A stretch of DNA of 64,000 bases, from the NCBI RefSeq assembly GCF_004116405.1, contig NZ_SDIC01000003.1, positions 434,001 through 498,000 of the forward strand. Reading direction: 5' to 3'. Origin of the DNA: Halegenticoccus tardaugens. GTDB taxonomy: Archaea; Halobacteriota; Halobacteria; Halobacteriales; Haloferacaceae. Under the pieces are notes generated by a model. It ran no database searches and was not told the DNA's origin. It saw nothing but the letters and a program-made list of their open reading frames with translations. The position numbers were made by a program, and so were the translations under genes. Position 1 is the first letter of the stretch; the number at the start of each line of letters is the position of its first letter. Shown here piece after piece: positions 32,128 through 40,128 of the stretch.

Positions 32128-33329
32128 CCGACGAGCGCTCCGCCGATCTCCCGCCCGGCTACGACGCGCTCGCCGACGAACTCGCGGCGCGCGGTGCGAC
32201 CGCGTTCGTCCACGTCGGCGACCGGTTCGACGCCGACGTCCGCTATCTGACCAGCCTCTCGGGATTCGACGGCGAGTGTGCGGTCGTCTTCGCCGACGGC
32301 CGACGCGTCGTGTCGGTCCCGGCGCGTGCGCGCGTCGAGGCGGAACGCGTCGTCGGCGGTTCCGTCCGAGCACACGACGCCGACGCGCCGGCGGGAAGAC
32401 GGGCGGCGGAGATCCTGTCGGAGGCGCTCGGCCGTCCGCCGGGAGGAACGGTGCTCGTTCCCCGACGTATTCCCCACGACGCGGCCGTCTACCTCGAACG
32501 CGCGGGGTACGACGTCGCCTCGACCTCGGCGCTCGCCGCCGCCCGGACGACGAAGACGGACGCCGAGCGCGACCGAATCCGCCGCGTCCAGCGCGTCGCG
32601 ATCCGGGCGATGGCGCGGGCGGAGGAGACGCTCGCGGCGTCGACGCCGCGGGACGGCGCGCTCGTCTGGGACGGCGGACCGCTCTCGACGGAACGGTTGC
32701 GCCGGCGGGCGAACGCGGTGCTCGCCGCGCACGGCGCGGGCGGCGCGGGAAACACCGTCGTCTCCGTCGGACCCCGGGGGGACGGCGGCCCGCCAGCCGC
32801 CGTCGAGCGGACGCCGGCCGCAGTCGAACGGCCGCCGGACGCCGTCGAACTCCGGCCGGGCGAGACGGTGACCGTCCGCCTCGCGCCCCGCGGGCCGCGC
32901 GGTTACCACGGCTTTCTCGCGCGGACGTTCGTCGTCGCCGGCGACGGCGGCTGGGAGCGGCGGGCGCACGTCGCCGCCGAGGCCGCGCTGAACGCGGGAC
33001 TCGCCGCCCTCGAAGCCGGCGCGCCGGCGTGCGACGTGCGCGAGGAGGTGCTCGCGGAGGTCGCCGCGTACGGATTCGACGTCGGCGGGCCGACCTCGGT
33101 CGTCGTCGGCGACGCGGGACACGGCGTCGGGTTGGCCCGCCGCGAGCCCCCGGCGCTCGCGGACGAGACGCCGATCGAAGCCGGCGCGGTTCTCGCCGTC
33201 ACCCCCACGATCGGCGATTCAGGCGAGGGGACGGTCGCGCTCGCAGACCTCGCGGTCGTCACCGACGACGGGTTCGAACTCCTCGGCGAGCGCTCCCGGT
33301 CGATCGTTCCGTGCTCTCGGTCGTCGTGA
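32124..33329 (+). CDS. M24 (creatinase/aminopeptidase P-like) pseudoenzyme coupled to the helicase
   Basis: The 401-residue protein starts with GTG overlapping the helicase stop. The fold is that of M24B Xaa-Pro peptidases: an N-terminal creatinase-like domain, then a pita-bread domain with GYHGFLARTFVV, GHGVGLARREPP and VALADLAVVTDDG. Four of the five usual metal ligands are replaced: the D-x-G position reads VRLA, the second Asp is Phe in GYHGFLART, and the Glu positions are Thr in AVTPTIG and Ala in VALADLAVV; only the GHG histidine remains. It is therefore probably not a peptidase and may instead bind proteins or peptides in partnership with the helicase. The region around residue 220 repeats AAVER. 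Confidence 0.85.
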   Translation: MTDERSADLPPGYDALADELAARGATAFVHVGDRFDADVRYLTSLSGFDGECAVVFADGRRVVSVPARARVEAERVVGGSVRAHDADAPAGRRAAEILSEALGRPPGGTVLVPRRIPHDAAVYLERAGYDVASTSALAAARTTKTDAERDRIRRVQRVAIRAMARAEETLAASTPRDGALVWDGGPLSTERLRRRANAVLAAHGAGGAGNTVVSVGPRGDGGPPAAVERTPAAVERPPDAVELRPGETVTVRLAPRGPRGYHGFLARTFVVAGDGGWERRAHVAAEAALNAGLAALEAGAPACDVREEVLAEVAAYGFDVGGPTSVVVGDAGHGVGLARREPPALADETPIEAGAVLAVTPTIGDSGEGTVALADLAVVTDDGFELLGERSRSIVPCSRSS

Positions 33330-33385
33330 CCGATCGCGTCGGTACCCCGTCGATCGCGTCCGCTCTCGACCTCCCTCCTGTCCCC

Positions 33386-33658
33386 TCACTTCCGGTTTCC
33401 CGCCTCGGATCGTTCTGCGTCGTCGGGATCTTTCACGGCCTTTCCGATCGCGGCCCCGGCGAGCTTCGTCGGCAGGTCGCTCGGCGTCGTCAGCCGCGAC
33501 GGGAGGAGCACCATCAGCACCGCGACCGCGACGAGCGTCCCGCCGAGGAGCGCCCGCCCGTCGAGCAGCGCGGTGAGCCCGTAGACGCCGACCGGGATCG
33601 CGAAGATCAGCGCCGCGCCGAGCCCGATCATCTCGAGGATCCCAAGGTTCGCCCTCAT
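33386..33658 (-). CDS. small membrane protein (DUF7533-like)
   Basis: A 90-residue protein reads MRANLGILEMIGLGAALIFA and has two membrane helices (about residues 6-31 and 35-55), followed by a polar tail ending in DDAERSEAGNRK. It resembles a small haloarchaeal membrane family (DUF7533-like) of unknown function. It is convergent with the M24-like gene. Confidence 0.68.
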   Translation of the reverse strand: MRANLGILEMIGLGAALIFAIPVGVYGLTALLDGRALLGGTLVAVAVLMVLLPSRLTTPSDLPTKLAGAAIGKAVKDPDDAERSEAGNRK

Positions 33659-33764
33659 CGCCGTCCGGTACTCCGGCGTCGCTGATACCCCTTCCGACTC
33701 GGGGATATCCTTCGATCCGCCGCGACAGCGGAACCCTTTCGACCCGCCCGTTCGAACGTCGGGT

Positions 33765-34430
33765 ATGTTCACCGGCATCGTCGAAGGGACCGGGGAGGTC
33801 GTCGGCGTCGCGGACGCGGAGGGCGGCCGTCGCCTCCGGATCAGCGCGTCCGGGCTGGACGATCTGCACCACGGGCAATCGATCTGCGTCAGCGGCGTGT
33901 GTCTCACGGTCGAGGCGTTCGACGGCGAGACGGCTGGACCCCCTCCGACCGACGAAGCTGACGAAGCCCGCTGGTTCGAGGTGTTCCTCGCGGCCGAAAC
34001 CGTCGAGAAGACCTACCTCGGAGCCGTCGGGAAGGGCGACGCCGTCAACGTCGAGCGCGCCCTGCCCGCGGACGGACGGTTCGACGGCCACCTCGTGCAG
34101 GGGCACGTCGACACGACGACGACCGTGACGGGGATCGAACGGGTCGGCGACGACTGGCGGTACGAGTTCGAAGTCCCGGCCGCGTACGGTCGGTACATCG
34201 TCGACAAGGGCTCGGTCGCGCTCGACGGAATCAGCCTCACGGTCGCCGAGCGGGCCGACGAGACGTTCGCCGCGGCGATCATCCCGACGACGCGCGACCT
34301 GACGACGCTGTCGGAGAAGACGGTCGGCGATCCGGTCCACGTCGAGGTCGACGTGGTCGCGAAGTACGTGGAGTCCATGCTCGACGGATACCGGACCCGA
34401 CCGACCGACGTGTCGCCGTCGGAGCAGTAG
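33765..34430 (+). CDS. ribE: riboflavin synthase alpha subunit
   Basis: The 221-residue enzyme dismutates two lumazines to riboflavin. It has the two tandem barrel repeats: MFTGIVEGTGEVVGVADAEG with SICVSGVCLTVEAFD, and FDGHLVQGHVDTTTTV with IVDKGSVALDGISLTVAE. The family N-terminus MFTGIVE is exact. An insertion rich in Pro/Asp (GPPPTDEADEARW) sits in the first barrel, and the tail is basic. This is the bacterial-type synthase rather than the archaeal RibC, as is usual in haloarchaea. No riboswitch was seen. Confidence 0.95.
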   Translation: MFTGIVEGTGEVVGVADAEGGRRLRISASGLDDLHHGQSICVSGVCLTVEAFDGETAGPPPTDEADEARWFEVFLAAETVEKTYLGAVGKGDAVNVERALPADGRFDGHLVQGHVDTTTTVTGIERVGDDWRYEFEVPAAYGRYIVDKGSVALDGISLTVAERADETFAAAIIPTTRDLTTLSEKTVGDPVHVEVDVVAKYVESMLDGYRTRPTDVSPSEQ

Positions 34431-34531
34431 TTTCGACCCGTCGCCGGCGACGCCGACCGTGCTCCTCCGGACCATGACAGTCGATCCCACAAACCGCAAG
34501 ACGGCGTCGAGTTGACCCATACCGCGTATCG

Positions 34532-34543
34532 AAATGGTTTTAG
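34532..34543 (+). promoter_or_regulatory. TATA box of the EF-1alpha operon
   Basis: ATGGTTTTAGGG lies about 55 bases before the EF-1alpha ATG, implying a leader of about 25 bases. The intergenic gap (34431-34594) otherwise holds nothing I recognise. Confidence 0.5.
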
Positions 34544-34594
34544 GGGAATCGTTCGAAAGAAGTCCCACAGAGCGCCTTAGCGCGTGAACTTACC

Positions 34595-35863
34595 ATGAGC
34601 GAAGACAAACCGCACCAGAACCTGGCCATCATCGGCCACGTCGACCACGGCAAGAGCACGCTCGTGGGCCGACTCCTCTTCGAGACGGGGTCGGTCCCCG
34701 AGCACGTAATCGAGCAGTACCGCGAGGAAGCCGAAGAGAAGGGCAAGGGCGGCTTCGAGTTCGCCTACGTGATGGACAACCTCGCCGAGGAGCGCGAGCG
34801 CGGCGTCACCATCGACATCGCCCACCAGGAGTTCGACACCGACGAGTACTACTTCACCATCGTCGACTGTCCGGGCCACCGTGACTTCGTGAAGAACATG
34901 ATCACGGGCGCGTCGCAGGCCGACAACGCCGTCCTCGTGGTCGCCGCGGACGACGGCGTCGCTCCCCAGACCCGCGAGCACGTCTTTCTCGCCCGCACCC
35001 TCGGCATCAACGAACTGATCATCGCGGTCAACAAGATGGACGTCGTCGACTACGACCAGAGCAAGTACGACGACGTCAAGGAGCAGGTCCAGAAGCTGCT
35101 CCAGCAGGTTCGCTTCAAGGCCGACGACGCGACGTTCGTGCCGATCTCGGCGTTCGAGGGCGACAACATCGCCGACCGCTCGGACAACACCTCCTGGTAC
35201 GACGGCCCGACGCTCCTCGACGCGCTCAACGACCTCCCCGAGGTCGAGCCGCCGACGGACGCGCCGCTGCGGCTGCCGATCCAGGACGTCTACACCATCT
35301 CCGGCATCGGCACCGTCCCCGTCGGCCGCGTCGAGACCGGGACGCTCGAACCCGGCATGAACGTCTCGTTCCAGCCCTCGGACGTCTCCGGCGAGGTCAA
35401 GACGGTCGAGATGCACCACGAGGAGGTGCCGCAGGCCGGCCCCGGCGACAACGTCGGGTTCAACGTCCGCGGCGTCGGCAAGGACGACATCCGCCGCGGC
35501 GACGTGTGCGGCCCGGCCGACGACCCGCCGAAGGTCGCCGAGACGTTCAAGGCGCAGATCGTCGTCATGCAGCACCCCTCTGTCATCACCGCCGGCTACA
35601 CGCCGGTCTTCCACGCGCACACGGCGCAGGTCGCCTGCACGGTCGAGCAGATCGACCAGAAGCTGGACCCGAAGACGGGCGAGGTCGCGGAGGAGAACCC
35701 GGACTTCATCAAGTCCGGCGACGCCGCCATCGTCACCGTCCGACCGCAGAAGCCGCTGAGCATCGAGCCGTCCGGCGAGATCCCCGAGCTCGGCTCGTTC
35801 GCCATCCGCGACATGGGCCAGACCATCGCCGCCGGCAAGGTGCTCGAGGTCAACGAGCGATAA
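34595..35863 (+). CDS. tef1a: translation elongation factor EF-1 alpha
   Basis: The 422-residue GTPase delivers aminoacyl-tRNA to the ribosome. G1 is GHVDHGKST, switch I precedes [16 protein letters not shown]3 is DCPGHRDF, G4 is NKMD and G5 lies in [10 protein letters not shown]; two beta-barrel domains follow, ending [20 protein letters not shown]. Length and insertions fit archaeal EF-1alpha. The stop codon is directly followed by the S10 ATG with no gap, forming an operon that is widely conserved in archaea. Confidence 0.98.
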   Translation: MSEDKPHQNLAIIGHVDHGKSTLVGRLLFETGSVPEHVIEQYREEAEEKGKGGFEFAYVMDNLAEERERGVTIDIAHQEFDTDEYYFTIVDCPGHRDFVKNMITGASQADNAVLVVAADDGVAPQTREHVFLARTLGINELIIAVNKMDVVDYDQSKYDDVKEQVQKLLQQVRFKADDATFVPISAFEGDNIADRSDNTSWYDGPTLLDALNDLPEVEPPTDAPLRLPIQDVYTISGIGTVPVGRVETGTLEPGMNVSFQPSDVSGEVKTVEMHHEEVPQAGPGDNVGFNVRGVGKDDIRRGDVCGPADDPPKVAETFKAQIVVMQHPSVITAGYTPVFHAHTAQVACTVEQIDQKLDPKTGEVAEENPDFIKSGDAAIVTVRPQKPLSIEPSGEIPELGSFAIRDMGQTIAAGKVLEVNER

Positions 35864-36172
35864 ATGCAGCAAGCACGCGTTCGGCTCGCCGGCACGAGGC
35901 CGAAGGACCTCGACGACATCTGCGACGACGTCCGCGAGATCGCGAACAAGACGGGCGTCAACCTCAGCGGGCCGATCCCGCTGCCGACGAAGACGCTCGA
36001 GGTCCCGACGCGGAAGTCCCCGGACGGCGAGGGCACGGCGACCTGGGAACACTGGGAGATGCGCGTCCACAAGCGTCTCATCGACATCGACGCCGACGAA
36101 CGCGCGCTGCGCCAGCTCATGCGCATTCAGGTGCCCAACGACGTCAGCATCGAGATCGTCCTCGAGGACTGA
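35864..36172 (+). CDS. rps10: 30S ribosomal protein S10
   Basis: The 102-residue protein starts [20 protein letters not shown] and contains [20 protein letters not shown] and [20 protein letters not shown], the archaeal uS10 core. It binds the 30S head. It starts on the base after the EF-1alpha stop codon and must be cotranscribed. Confidence 0.98.
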   Translation: MQQARVRLAGTRPKDLDDICDDVREIANKTGVNLSGPIPLPTKTLEVPTRKSPDGEGTATWEHWEMRVHKRLIDIDADERALRQLMRIQVPNDVSIEIVLED

Positions 36173-36308
36173 GTCGAGGGCCGGATCTTCGACGATCCCG
36201 ATCTCGAACCCGAACCACGGCGCTAAGGCGTTTGCGCCGCCGTTCTGTATCTTCTCTTCGCCGGGACGGACAGCGCAGCTTTTGGTTCCGAAGCGCCGAC
36301 GTATCGCA

Positions 36309-36947
36309 ATGGCGAAACCGTCCCGTCCCTCGCGTCGGTCGGCCGATCGCGGCCTCGCTGGAAGGCCGACGATCGACACGCTCGTCGCCTTCGCCGTCGT
36401 GTTCGTCCTGCAAGCGGTCGCCGGCCTCCTCGGACTCGGCGGGCTGTTCGTCTTTCGCGCGCCGATCGACGAGGGGCTGGCCGCGCTCGCGCTGAGCGTC
36501 TACGCACACGCGGGGGTGACGCACCTCGTCGCGAACGCGGTCGCGCTCGTGCTGCTCGGGCTGCCGGTCGAACGCGGGACGACGCGCCTTCGGTTTCACG
36601 CGTTCTTCCTCGCGACGGGGGCGCTCGCCGCCGTCGCGGAGGTCGTCGTCGCCGGTCTCGTCGTCGCCCGTCCCGTCGGCGTCCTCGGCGCGAGCGGCGC
36701 GATCTTCGCCCTGCTCGGCTACCTCCTCGGCGGCAACCCGGTGTCCGGATCCCTCCTCGACCGGCTGAACCTGAGCCGGCGGGCGCAGCTTCTCGCCTTC
36801 GGCCTCGTGGCCGTCGTCGTCACGCTGTCGACGAGCGCCCCCGGGGTGGCGCTCGTTGCGCACTTCACGGGACTGTTGCTCGGGCTGATCGCCGGACGAA
36901 CGCGGGTGCTTCGTACCGGCCGACGGCGAAACAGAAGCTACAAGTAA
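36309..36947 (+). CDS. rhomboid-family intramembrane serine protease
   Basis: The 212-residue membrane protein has about six helices. The rhomboid active-site motifs are present: H-x3-N in THLVANAVALVLLG, the catalytic serine in VLGASGAIFALLGYLLGG, and the catalytic histidine in ALVAHFTGLLLGLIAGR. The N-terminus is basic and cytosolic, and the C-terminus ends in a basic tail. The ATG at 36309 is chosen over an upstream start because the extension is Arg-rich and follows an A-poor region. Substrates are unknown. It ends 23 bases before tRNA-Ala. Confidence 0.88.
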   Translation: MAKPSRPSRRSADRGLAGRPTIDTLVAFAVVFVLQAVAGLLGLGGLFVFRAPIDEGLAALALSVYAHAGVTHLVANAVALVLLGLPVERGTTRLRFHAFFLATGALAAVAEVVVAGLVVARPVGVLGASGAIFALLGYLLGGNPVSGSLLDRLNLSRRAQLLAFGLVAVVVTLSTSAPGVALVAHFTGLLLGLIAGRTRVLRTGRRRNRSYK

Positions 36948-36970
36948 AGCGGCCGACTTGGTTGAGATGC

Positions 36971-37042
36971 GGGCTCGTAGATCAGCGGCAGATCGCTTCC
37001 TTCGCAAGGAAGAGGCCCCGGGTTCAAATCCCGGCGAGTCCA
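36971..37042 (+). tRNA. tRNA-Ala (anticodon CGC)
   Basis: The acceptor stem pairs GGGCTCG (36971-36977) with CGAGTCC (37035-37041), including the G3-U70 pair that identifies alanine tRNAs, and the discriminator is A. The anticodon stem CTTCC/GGAAG encloses TTCGCAA, giving anticodon CGC for GCG codons. The T arm is CCGGG-TTCAAAT-CCCGG. CCA is not encoded and there is no intron. GCG is a frequent alanine codon in this GC-rich genome. Confidence 0.96.
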
Positions 37043-37112
37043 CTTCCTTCCCTCACTGCGTTCGGTCAGTCGTGGCCTCGCCGACCCTCGCGAACGCGAA
37101 GCGTTCGCTCGG

Positions 37113-37125
37113 TCCCGGCGAGTCC
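37113..37125 (+). repeat. 13-base copy of the tRNA-Ala 3' end
   Basis: TCCCGGCGAGTCC occurs at 37029-37041 in the tRNA and again exactly at 37113-37125. Duplicated tRNA ends are the usual mark of integration by tyrosine recombinases, but the distance here is only 84 bases, so this would be the scar of a lost element. Confidence 0.4.
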
Positions 37126-37134
37126 GTCGTCCTC

Positions 37135-37291
37135 TCCCTTCGCTGGCGGAGCGTTCGCGTTCTCGCTGCTCCCGCTCGCGGTTCTCGTGGCCCACACGCT
37201 CCGCGTCGCGACGATCGCCAAACGGACCGCCGCGTTCGGTCCGTTCATCTCCCGCGACGAGCGCCGTCGCGCCCGTCGCCAGAACGACTGA
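37135..37291 (+). pseudogene. orphan C-terminal fragment of a membrane protein
   Basis: With typical GC3 bias the frame encodes PFAGGAFAFSLLPLAVLVAH, then TLRVATIAKRTAAFGPFISR and DERRRARRQND before the TGA. There is one membrane helix and a basic tail but no start codon in frame between the tRNA and this segment. It follows the duplicated tRNA end, so it may be what is left of an integrated element or a truncated neighbour. Confidence 0.35.
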
Positions 37292-37352
37292 CTGTCGCAT
37301 CCGATATCTGTTTGGGAGACTAGATTATGCTCTCTGGAGGCGTACTACGAGT

Positions 37353-37481
37353 ATGAACTTCCACCCGCCGTCGATCTACACCCCCAAGGGAGCGTACGAC
37401 TACTACCTAGCGTTCATCTTCCTGGCGCTGTTCGGGATCTGTGCGCTCTTCGTCGGTGCGGGGCTCGTGCAGCTTCCGTGA
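37353..37481 (+). CDS. single-helix membrane microprotein (42 residues)
   Basis: The ORF reads MNFHPPSIYTPKGAYDYYLA and continues as a hydrophobic helix, FIFLALFGICALFVGAGLVQ, ending LP. TGGAGG about 12-17 bases upstream may act as a ribosome binding site and a TAGATTATG lies further up. It may be a small subunit of a membrane complex. Family not recognised. It converges with the ATP-grasp gene. Confidence 0.6.
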   Translation: MNFHPPSIYTPKGAYDYYLAFIFLALFGICALFVGAGLVQLP

Positions 37482-37509
37482 GCGGCGTCGCGCGAGGTCG
37501 TTCTTCGGC

Positions 37510-38739
37510 TCAGATCACGTCGTAGTGCTCGTAGAAGCGTCGAACGCGCGGATCAGCGAGCAGCGGTCGGTACGTCTGCATCGCCTGGATGCTCGGTTTG
37601 TTGTTCCCCTCGATGATCGTAAACTCCCCCTCGCCGGTGACGACGACGTCCCAGCCGGCGTACGGCGTCCGATCGAATCCCGCGGCGATTTCGAGCATGC
37701 CGTCGCGGATCTCCTCCCAGCCGGGGATCGTCACGCCTTCGATCTGCGCGCCCGTCTCCGGGTGCGTCGGGTGCCAGTCGGTGCCGTACGCCGGTTTCGT
37801 CGCCGCTGGCCCCAGTTCGCCGGTTTCGACGTCGATCTCCGACATGACGGCGCCCTGCGACCAGTTGTCGAGCGGCGCCGACTTCGACGTTCCGATCCGC
37901 TGGGTTGCGATGGGGACGAACGGCTCCTCCCGGTCGACGTCCCACATCGTCATGATTCGGAGCGTGTTCGGCGTCTCCGGGTAGAAGGCGTCGGCGTACG
38001 CCGCCTGCCGCGCGAACTCGGAGACGAGGTAGTCGTCGAGCCCGGCGACGAACGCGTCGAACTCGGCGGCCGTCGTCCGCTCGCCGTCGAGGACGTACCC
38101 GTCGTTCGTCTTCGAACAGATGTGGACGTCGTTCCCGAAGCCGCCGAAAACCGGCTTGAGGACGAATCGGTCGCCCGGCGCGAGGTGGTCGTCGAACCAC
38201 GCGGACGCGTCCGTCGCCTCCGTGGCATCCAGCGCGCCCATCGCATCCGTCGACGTCGCTTCGACCCTCGTCTTCGCCGTTTCACCCACTGTTCCCCCCG
38301 AAATCGGCGCGGAGAGCGCAGACGCCGCCGTCCGTCCGCTCGCTGCGGGTGCGTCGACCGGGACGAGCTTCCCGTCGGCGAGAAGACCGTACACCGTCGA
38401 TCGATGCGACGGAAACGCCCCCATCAGCCAGTGGAAGACCAGCTTGTTCTCGAACACCGCCTTCCAACGGCCGTTGATCAGCGCGGTCCGCTGCACCTGC
38501 AAGTCCGAGAGATATCGGTCCGGATCGTGCGCGTCGAAGTCGTAGAAGGCGTCGGTTCGGCTCTGAAAGCCGTGCCGCCAGAGCCAGAGCCGACGACGCC
38601 GGGACATCGGGTAGTCCGACATCGTCGCCGCCTCCCCCTCGACCACGTTCGTAACCTCGGTCAGCCGCCGCGCTACCGACGAGAAAACCTCGTTCTTCGC
38701 CGTCCGATACGCCCTCTCTGCGACCTCGCTCGCGTTCAT
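37510..38739 (-). CDS. sugar-transfer-associated ATP-grasp protein
   Basis: The 409-residue protein resembles the ATP-grasp family found near exopolysaccharide genes. An N-terminal helical part (AKNEVFSSVARRLTEVTNVV, MSRRRRLWLWRHGFQSR) is followed by the ATP-grasp core: NKLVFHWLMGAFPS, RFVLKPVFGGFGNDVH (nucleotide-binding lysine and glycine loop), YLVSEFARQ, TLRIMTMWD and the metal-binding FTIIEGNNKPS. A Ser/Thr/Ala-rich insertion of about 40 residues (near 140-180) is likely a loop. It probably ligates an amino acid or similar to a carbohydrate or peptide; substrate unknown. An AT-rich TTTAAATTTAA lies about 40-50 bases upstream. Confidence 0.85.
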   Translation of the reverse strand: MNASEVAERAYRTAKNEVFSSVARRLTEVTNVVEGEAATMSDYPMSRRRRLWLWRHGFQSRTDAFYDFDAHDPDRYLSDLQVQRTALINGRWKAVFENKLVFHWLMGAFPSHRSTVYGLLADGKLVPVDAPAASGRTAASALSAPISGGTVGETAKTRVEATSTDAMGALDATEATDASAWFDDHLAPGDRFVLKPVFGGFGNDVHICSKTNDGYVLDGERTTAAEFDAFVAGLDDYLVSEFARQAAYADAFYPETPNTLRIMTMWDVDREEPFVPIATQRIGTSKSAPLDNWSQGAVMSEIDVETGELGPAATKPAYGTDWHPTHPETGAQIEGVTIPGWEEIRDGMLEIAAGFDRTPYAGWDVVVTGEGEFTIIEGNNKPSIQAMQTYRPLLADPRVRRFYEHYDVI

Positions 38740-38775
38740 CTGTCGACTCCGTACGGTACCGGTCCAACGAACAGT

Positions 38776-38791
38776 AAGTTAAATTTAAACT
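38776..38791. promoter_or_regulatory. AT-rich TATA element upstream of the ATP-grasp gene
   Basis: AAGTTAAATTTAAACT is self-complementary at its core and gives a TATA box on the minus strand, 37-52 bases before the ATP-grasp ATG at 38739. It is one of the most AT-rich 16-base stretches in the window. Confidence 0.5.
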
Positions 38792-38797
38792 TCATTC

Positions 38798-39007
38798 TCA
38801 AACTGCGAAAAATCGCGACCGCGAACCGATCGCCGCCCCGCGGTATCTTCTCGCCGAGGCGGCGCGATCTCCGGGACGGAGCCGTGGCGTCGCGTTCGCG
38901 ACGATGCGCTCGTCGACACCCTCGATAACGAACACGACTTCGGATAAATCATCGTTTCCCCGGATTCCGTCATCTCCCGCTTTCGATTCCAGGAATTTAT
39001 TCACCAT
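38798..39007 (-). CDS. possible small hypothetical protein
   Basis: The 69-residue frame reads MVNKFLESKAGDDGIRGNDD, then LSEVVFVIEGVDERIVANAT, then an Arg-rich tail. The first 40 residues look protein-like but codon use is less GC-biased than that of neighbours. A TTTATC box and GGAGG lie 20-35 bases upstream of the ATG at 39007. It may be a real small gene or a remnant. Nothing else is recognised in the stretch 38792-39080. Confidence 0.3.
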   Translation of the reverse strand: MVNKFLESKAGDDGIRGNDDLSEVVFVIEGVDERIVANATPRLRPGDRAASARRYRGAAIGSRSRFFAV

Positions 39008-39091
39008 CGTGCTGTCGGCCGATTTCCTCCGATAAACCTTCTAGATGTTTATCAGAGTTTTAATATGGTATCAAATGAGATAATTCGAACC

Positions 39092-39102
39092 TCGATTTTA
39101 AG
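39092..39102 (+). promoter_or_regulatory. TATA box of the transducer gene
   Basis: GATTTTAAGCC is centred about 24 bases before the ATG at 39120, as for leaderless haloarchaeal genes. Confidence 0.5.
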
Positions 39103-39119
39103 CCGGATAAATTCTTGGA

Positions 39120-40061
39120 ATGGTTCGCTATATGTCTCGAGAGACGCGGCACGGAGGGAACGGGCTGGGGAACGGCGGGGAGGGAGCAATCCGTGCGGGG
39201 GAGAACGAAAGCGACGCGGTCGCGGACGTGACGCACGCGCTCGCTGAGCTGTACGAGTCGTCGGAGGACATCTCTTCGAGCACGCAGGAGATAACCGAAC
39301 TGGCCGAAGAGCAGTCGACGGGAATGCGGACGGTGAGCTCGGAGGTGTCGAACTTGAGCGCCGCGGTCGAGGAGGTAGCCTCGTCCGCCGAGGAAGTCTC
39401 CTCGGCGAGCCGGGAGGCGAAGCTGAGCGCGACGGAGGGACAGGAGGCCGCCGCGGACGTCGTCGAGGCGATGAGCGGGATTCAGGCCGCGGCCGAGAGC
39501 GTCGCCCGGGACGTGCGGACGATCCGCCGGAGCGTCCAGGACATCGACTCCATCACCGAGGTCATAAACGGCATCGCGGACCAGACGAATCTGCTGGCGC
39601 TGAACGCGTCGATCGAGGCCGCCCGGGCGGGCGACGCCGGCAGCGGGTTCGCCGTCGTCGCCGACGAGATCAAATCGCTCGCGGCGGAGTCGCAGGAGCA
39701 GGCGGGCGAGATCGAAGACACCGTCGGATCGATTCAGGTCGACGCCGACAACGCGGTCGAAAATTTGGAGGAGAGCAACCGGACGATCGAAAGCGGCATC
39801 GAACGGGTCGACGCGGCGATGGAGAGTCTCGAAGAGATCTCGGAGACGGTTTCGGAGGTGTCGGACGGGATCTCGGAAGTCGCCGGCGCGACCGACGAAC
39901 AGGCCGCCGCGGCCGAGGAGGTCGCGACCATGGTCGAACAGACGGCCAGAAACGCCGACGAGATCACGGACGAGTCGAGCGACATCGCCGCCGCGGTCGA
40001 AGAGCAGACGGCTCGGATCGGCGAGATCAACGAGACGCTCGCCGACCTCGAACGCGAGTGA
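39120..40061 (+). CDS. soluble methyl-accepting transducer without sensor domain
   Basis: The 313-residue protein is almost entirely the coiled-coil signalling domain of chemotaxis receptors. The hairpin tip, which contacts CheA and CheW, lies near residues 145-185: INGIADQTNLLALNASIEAA, then RAGDAGSGFAVVADEIKSLA. Heptad repeats rich in Ala, Glu and Ser flank it, with Glu/Gln pairs as possible methylation sites. There is no membrane helix, HAMP or recognisable sensor domain; the first 35 residues are a Gly/Asn/Glu-rich tail. It is therefore cytosolic and must take input through a partner. ATG 39132 is an alternative start. Confidence 0.9.
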   Translation: MVRYMSRETRHGGNGLGNGGEGAIRAGENESDAVADVTHALAELYESSEDISSSTQEITELAEEQSTGMRTVSSEVSNLSAAVEEVASSAEEVSSASREAKLSATEGQEAAADVVEAMSGIQAAAESVARDVRTIRRSVQDIDSITEVINGIADQTNLLALNASIEAARAGDAGSGFAVVADEIKSLAAESQEQAGEIEDTVGSIQVDADNAVENLEESNRTIESGIERVDAAMESLEEISETVSEVSDGISEVAGATDEQAAAAEEVATMVEQTARNADEITDESSDIAAAVEEQTARIGEINETLADLERE

Positions 40062-40128
40062 ATCGGTACCGACGCGGCGACGCACGCGGAGGTGTGACGA
40101 CGCGGGACGGGGGCGAGTCGACGACGCG

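Noticed and set aside
30256-32373. Long frames antisense to the helicase and to the M32 peptidase (27640-29739)
   Set aside because: Both mirror genes with clear catalytic motifs; the antisense translations have no recognisable fold and unnatural composition.
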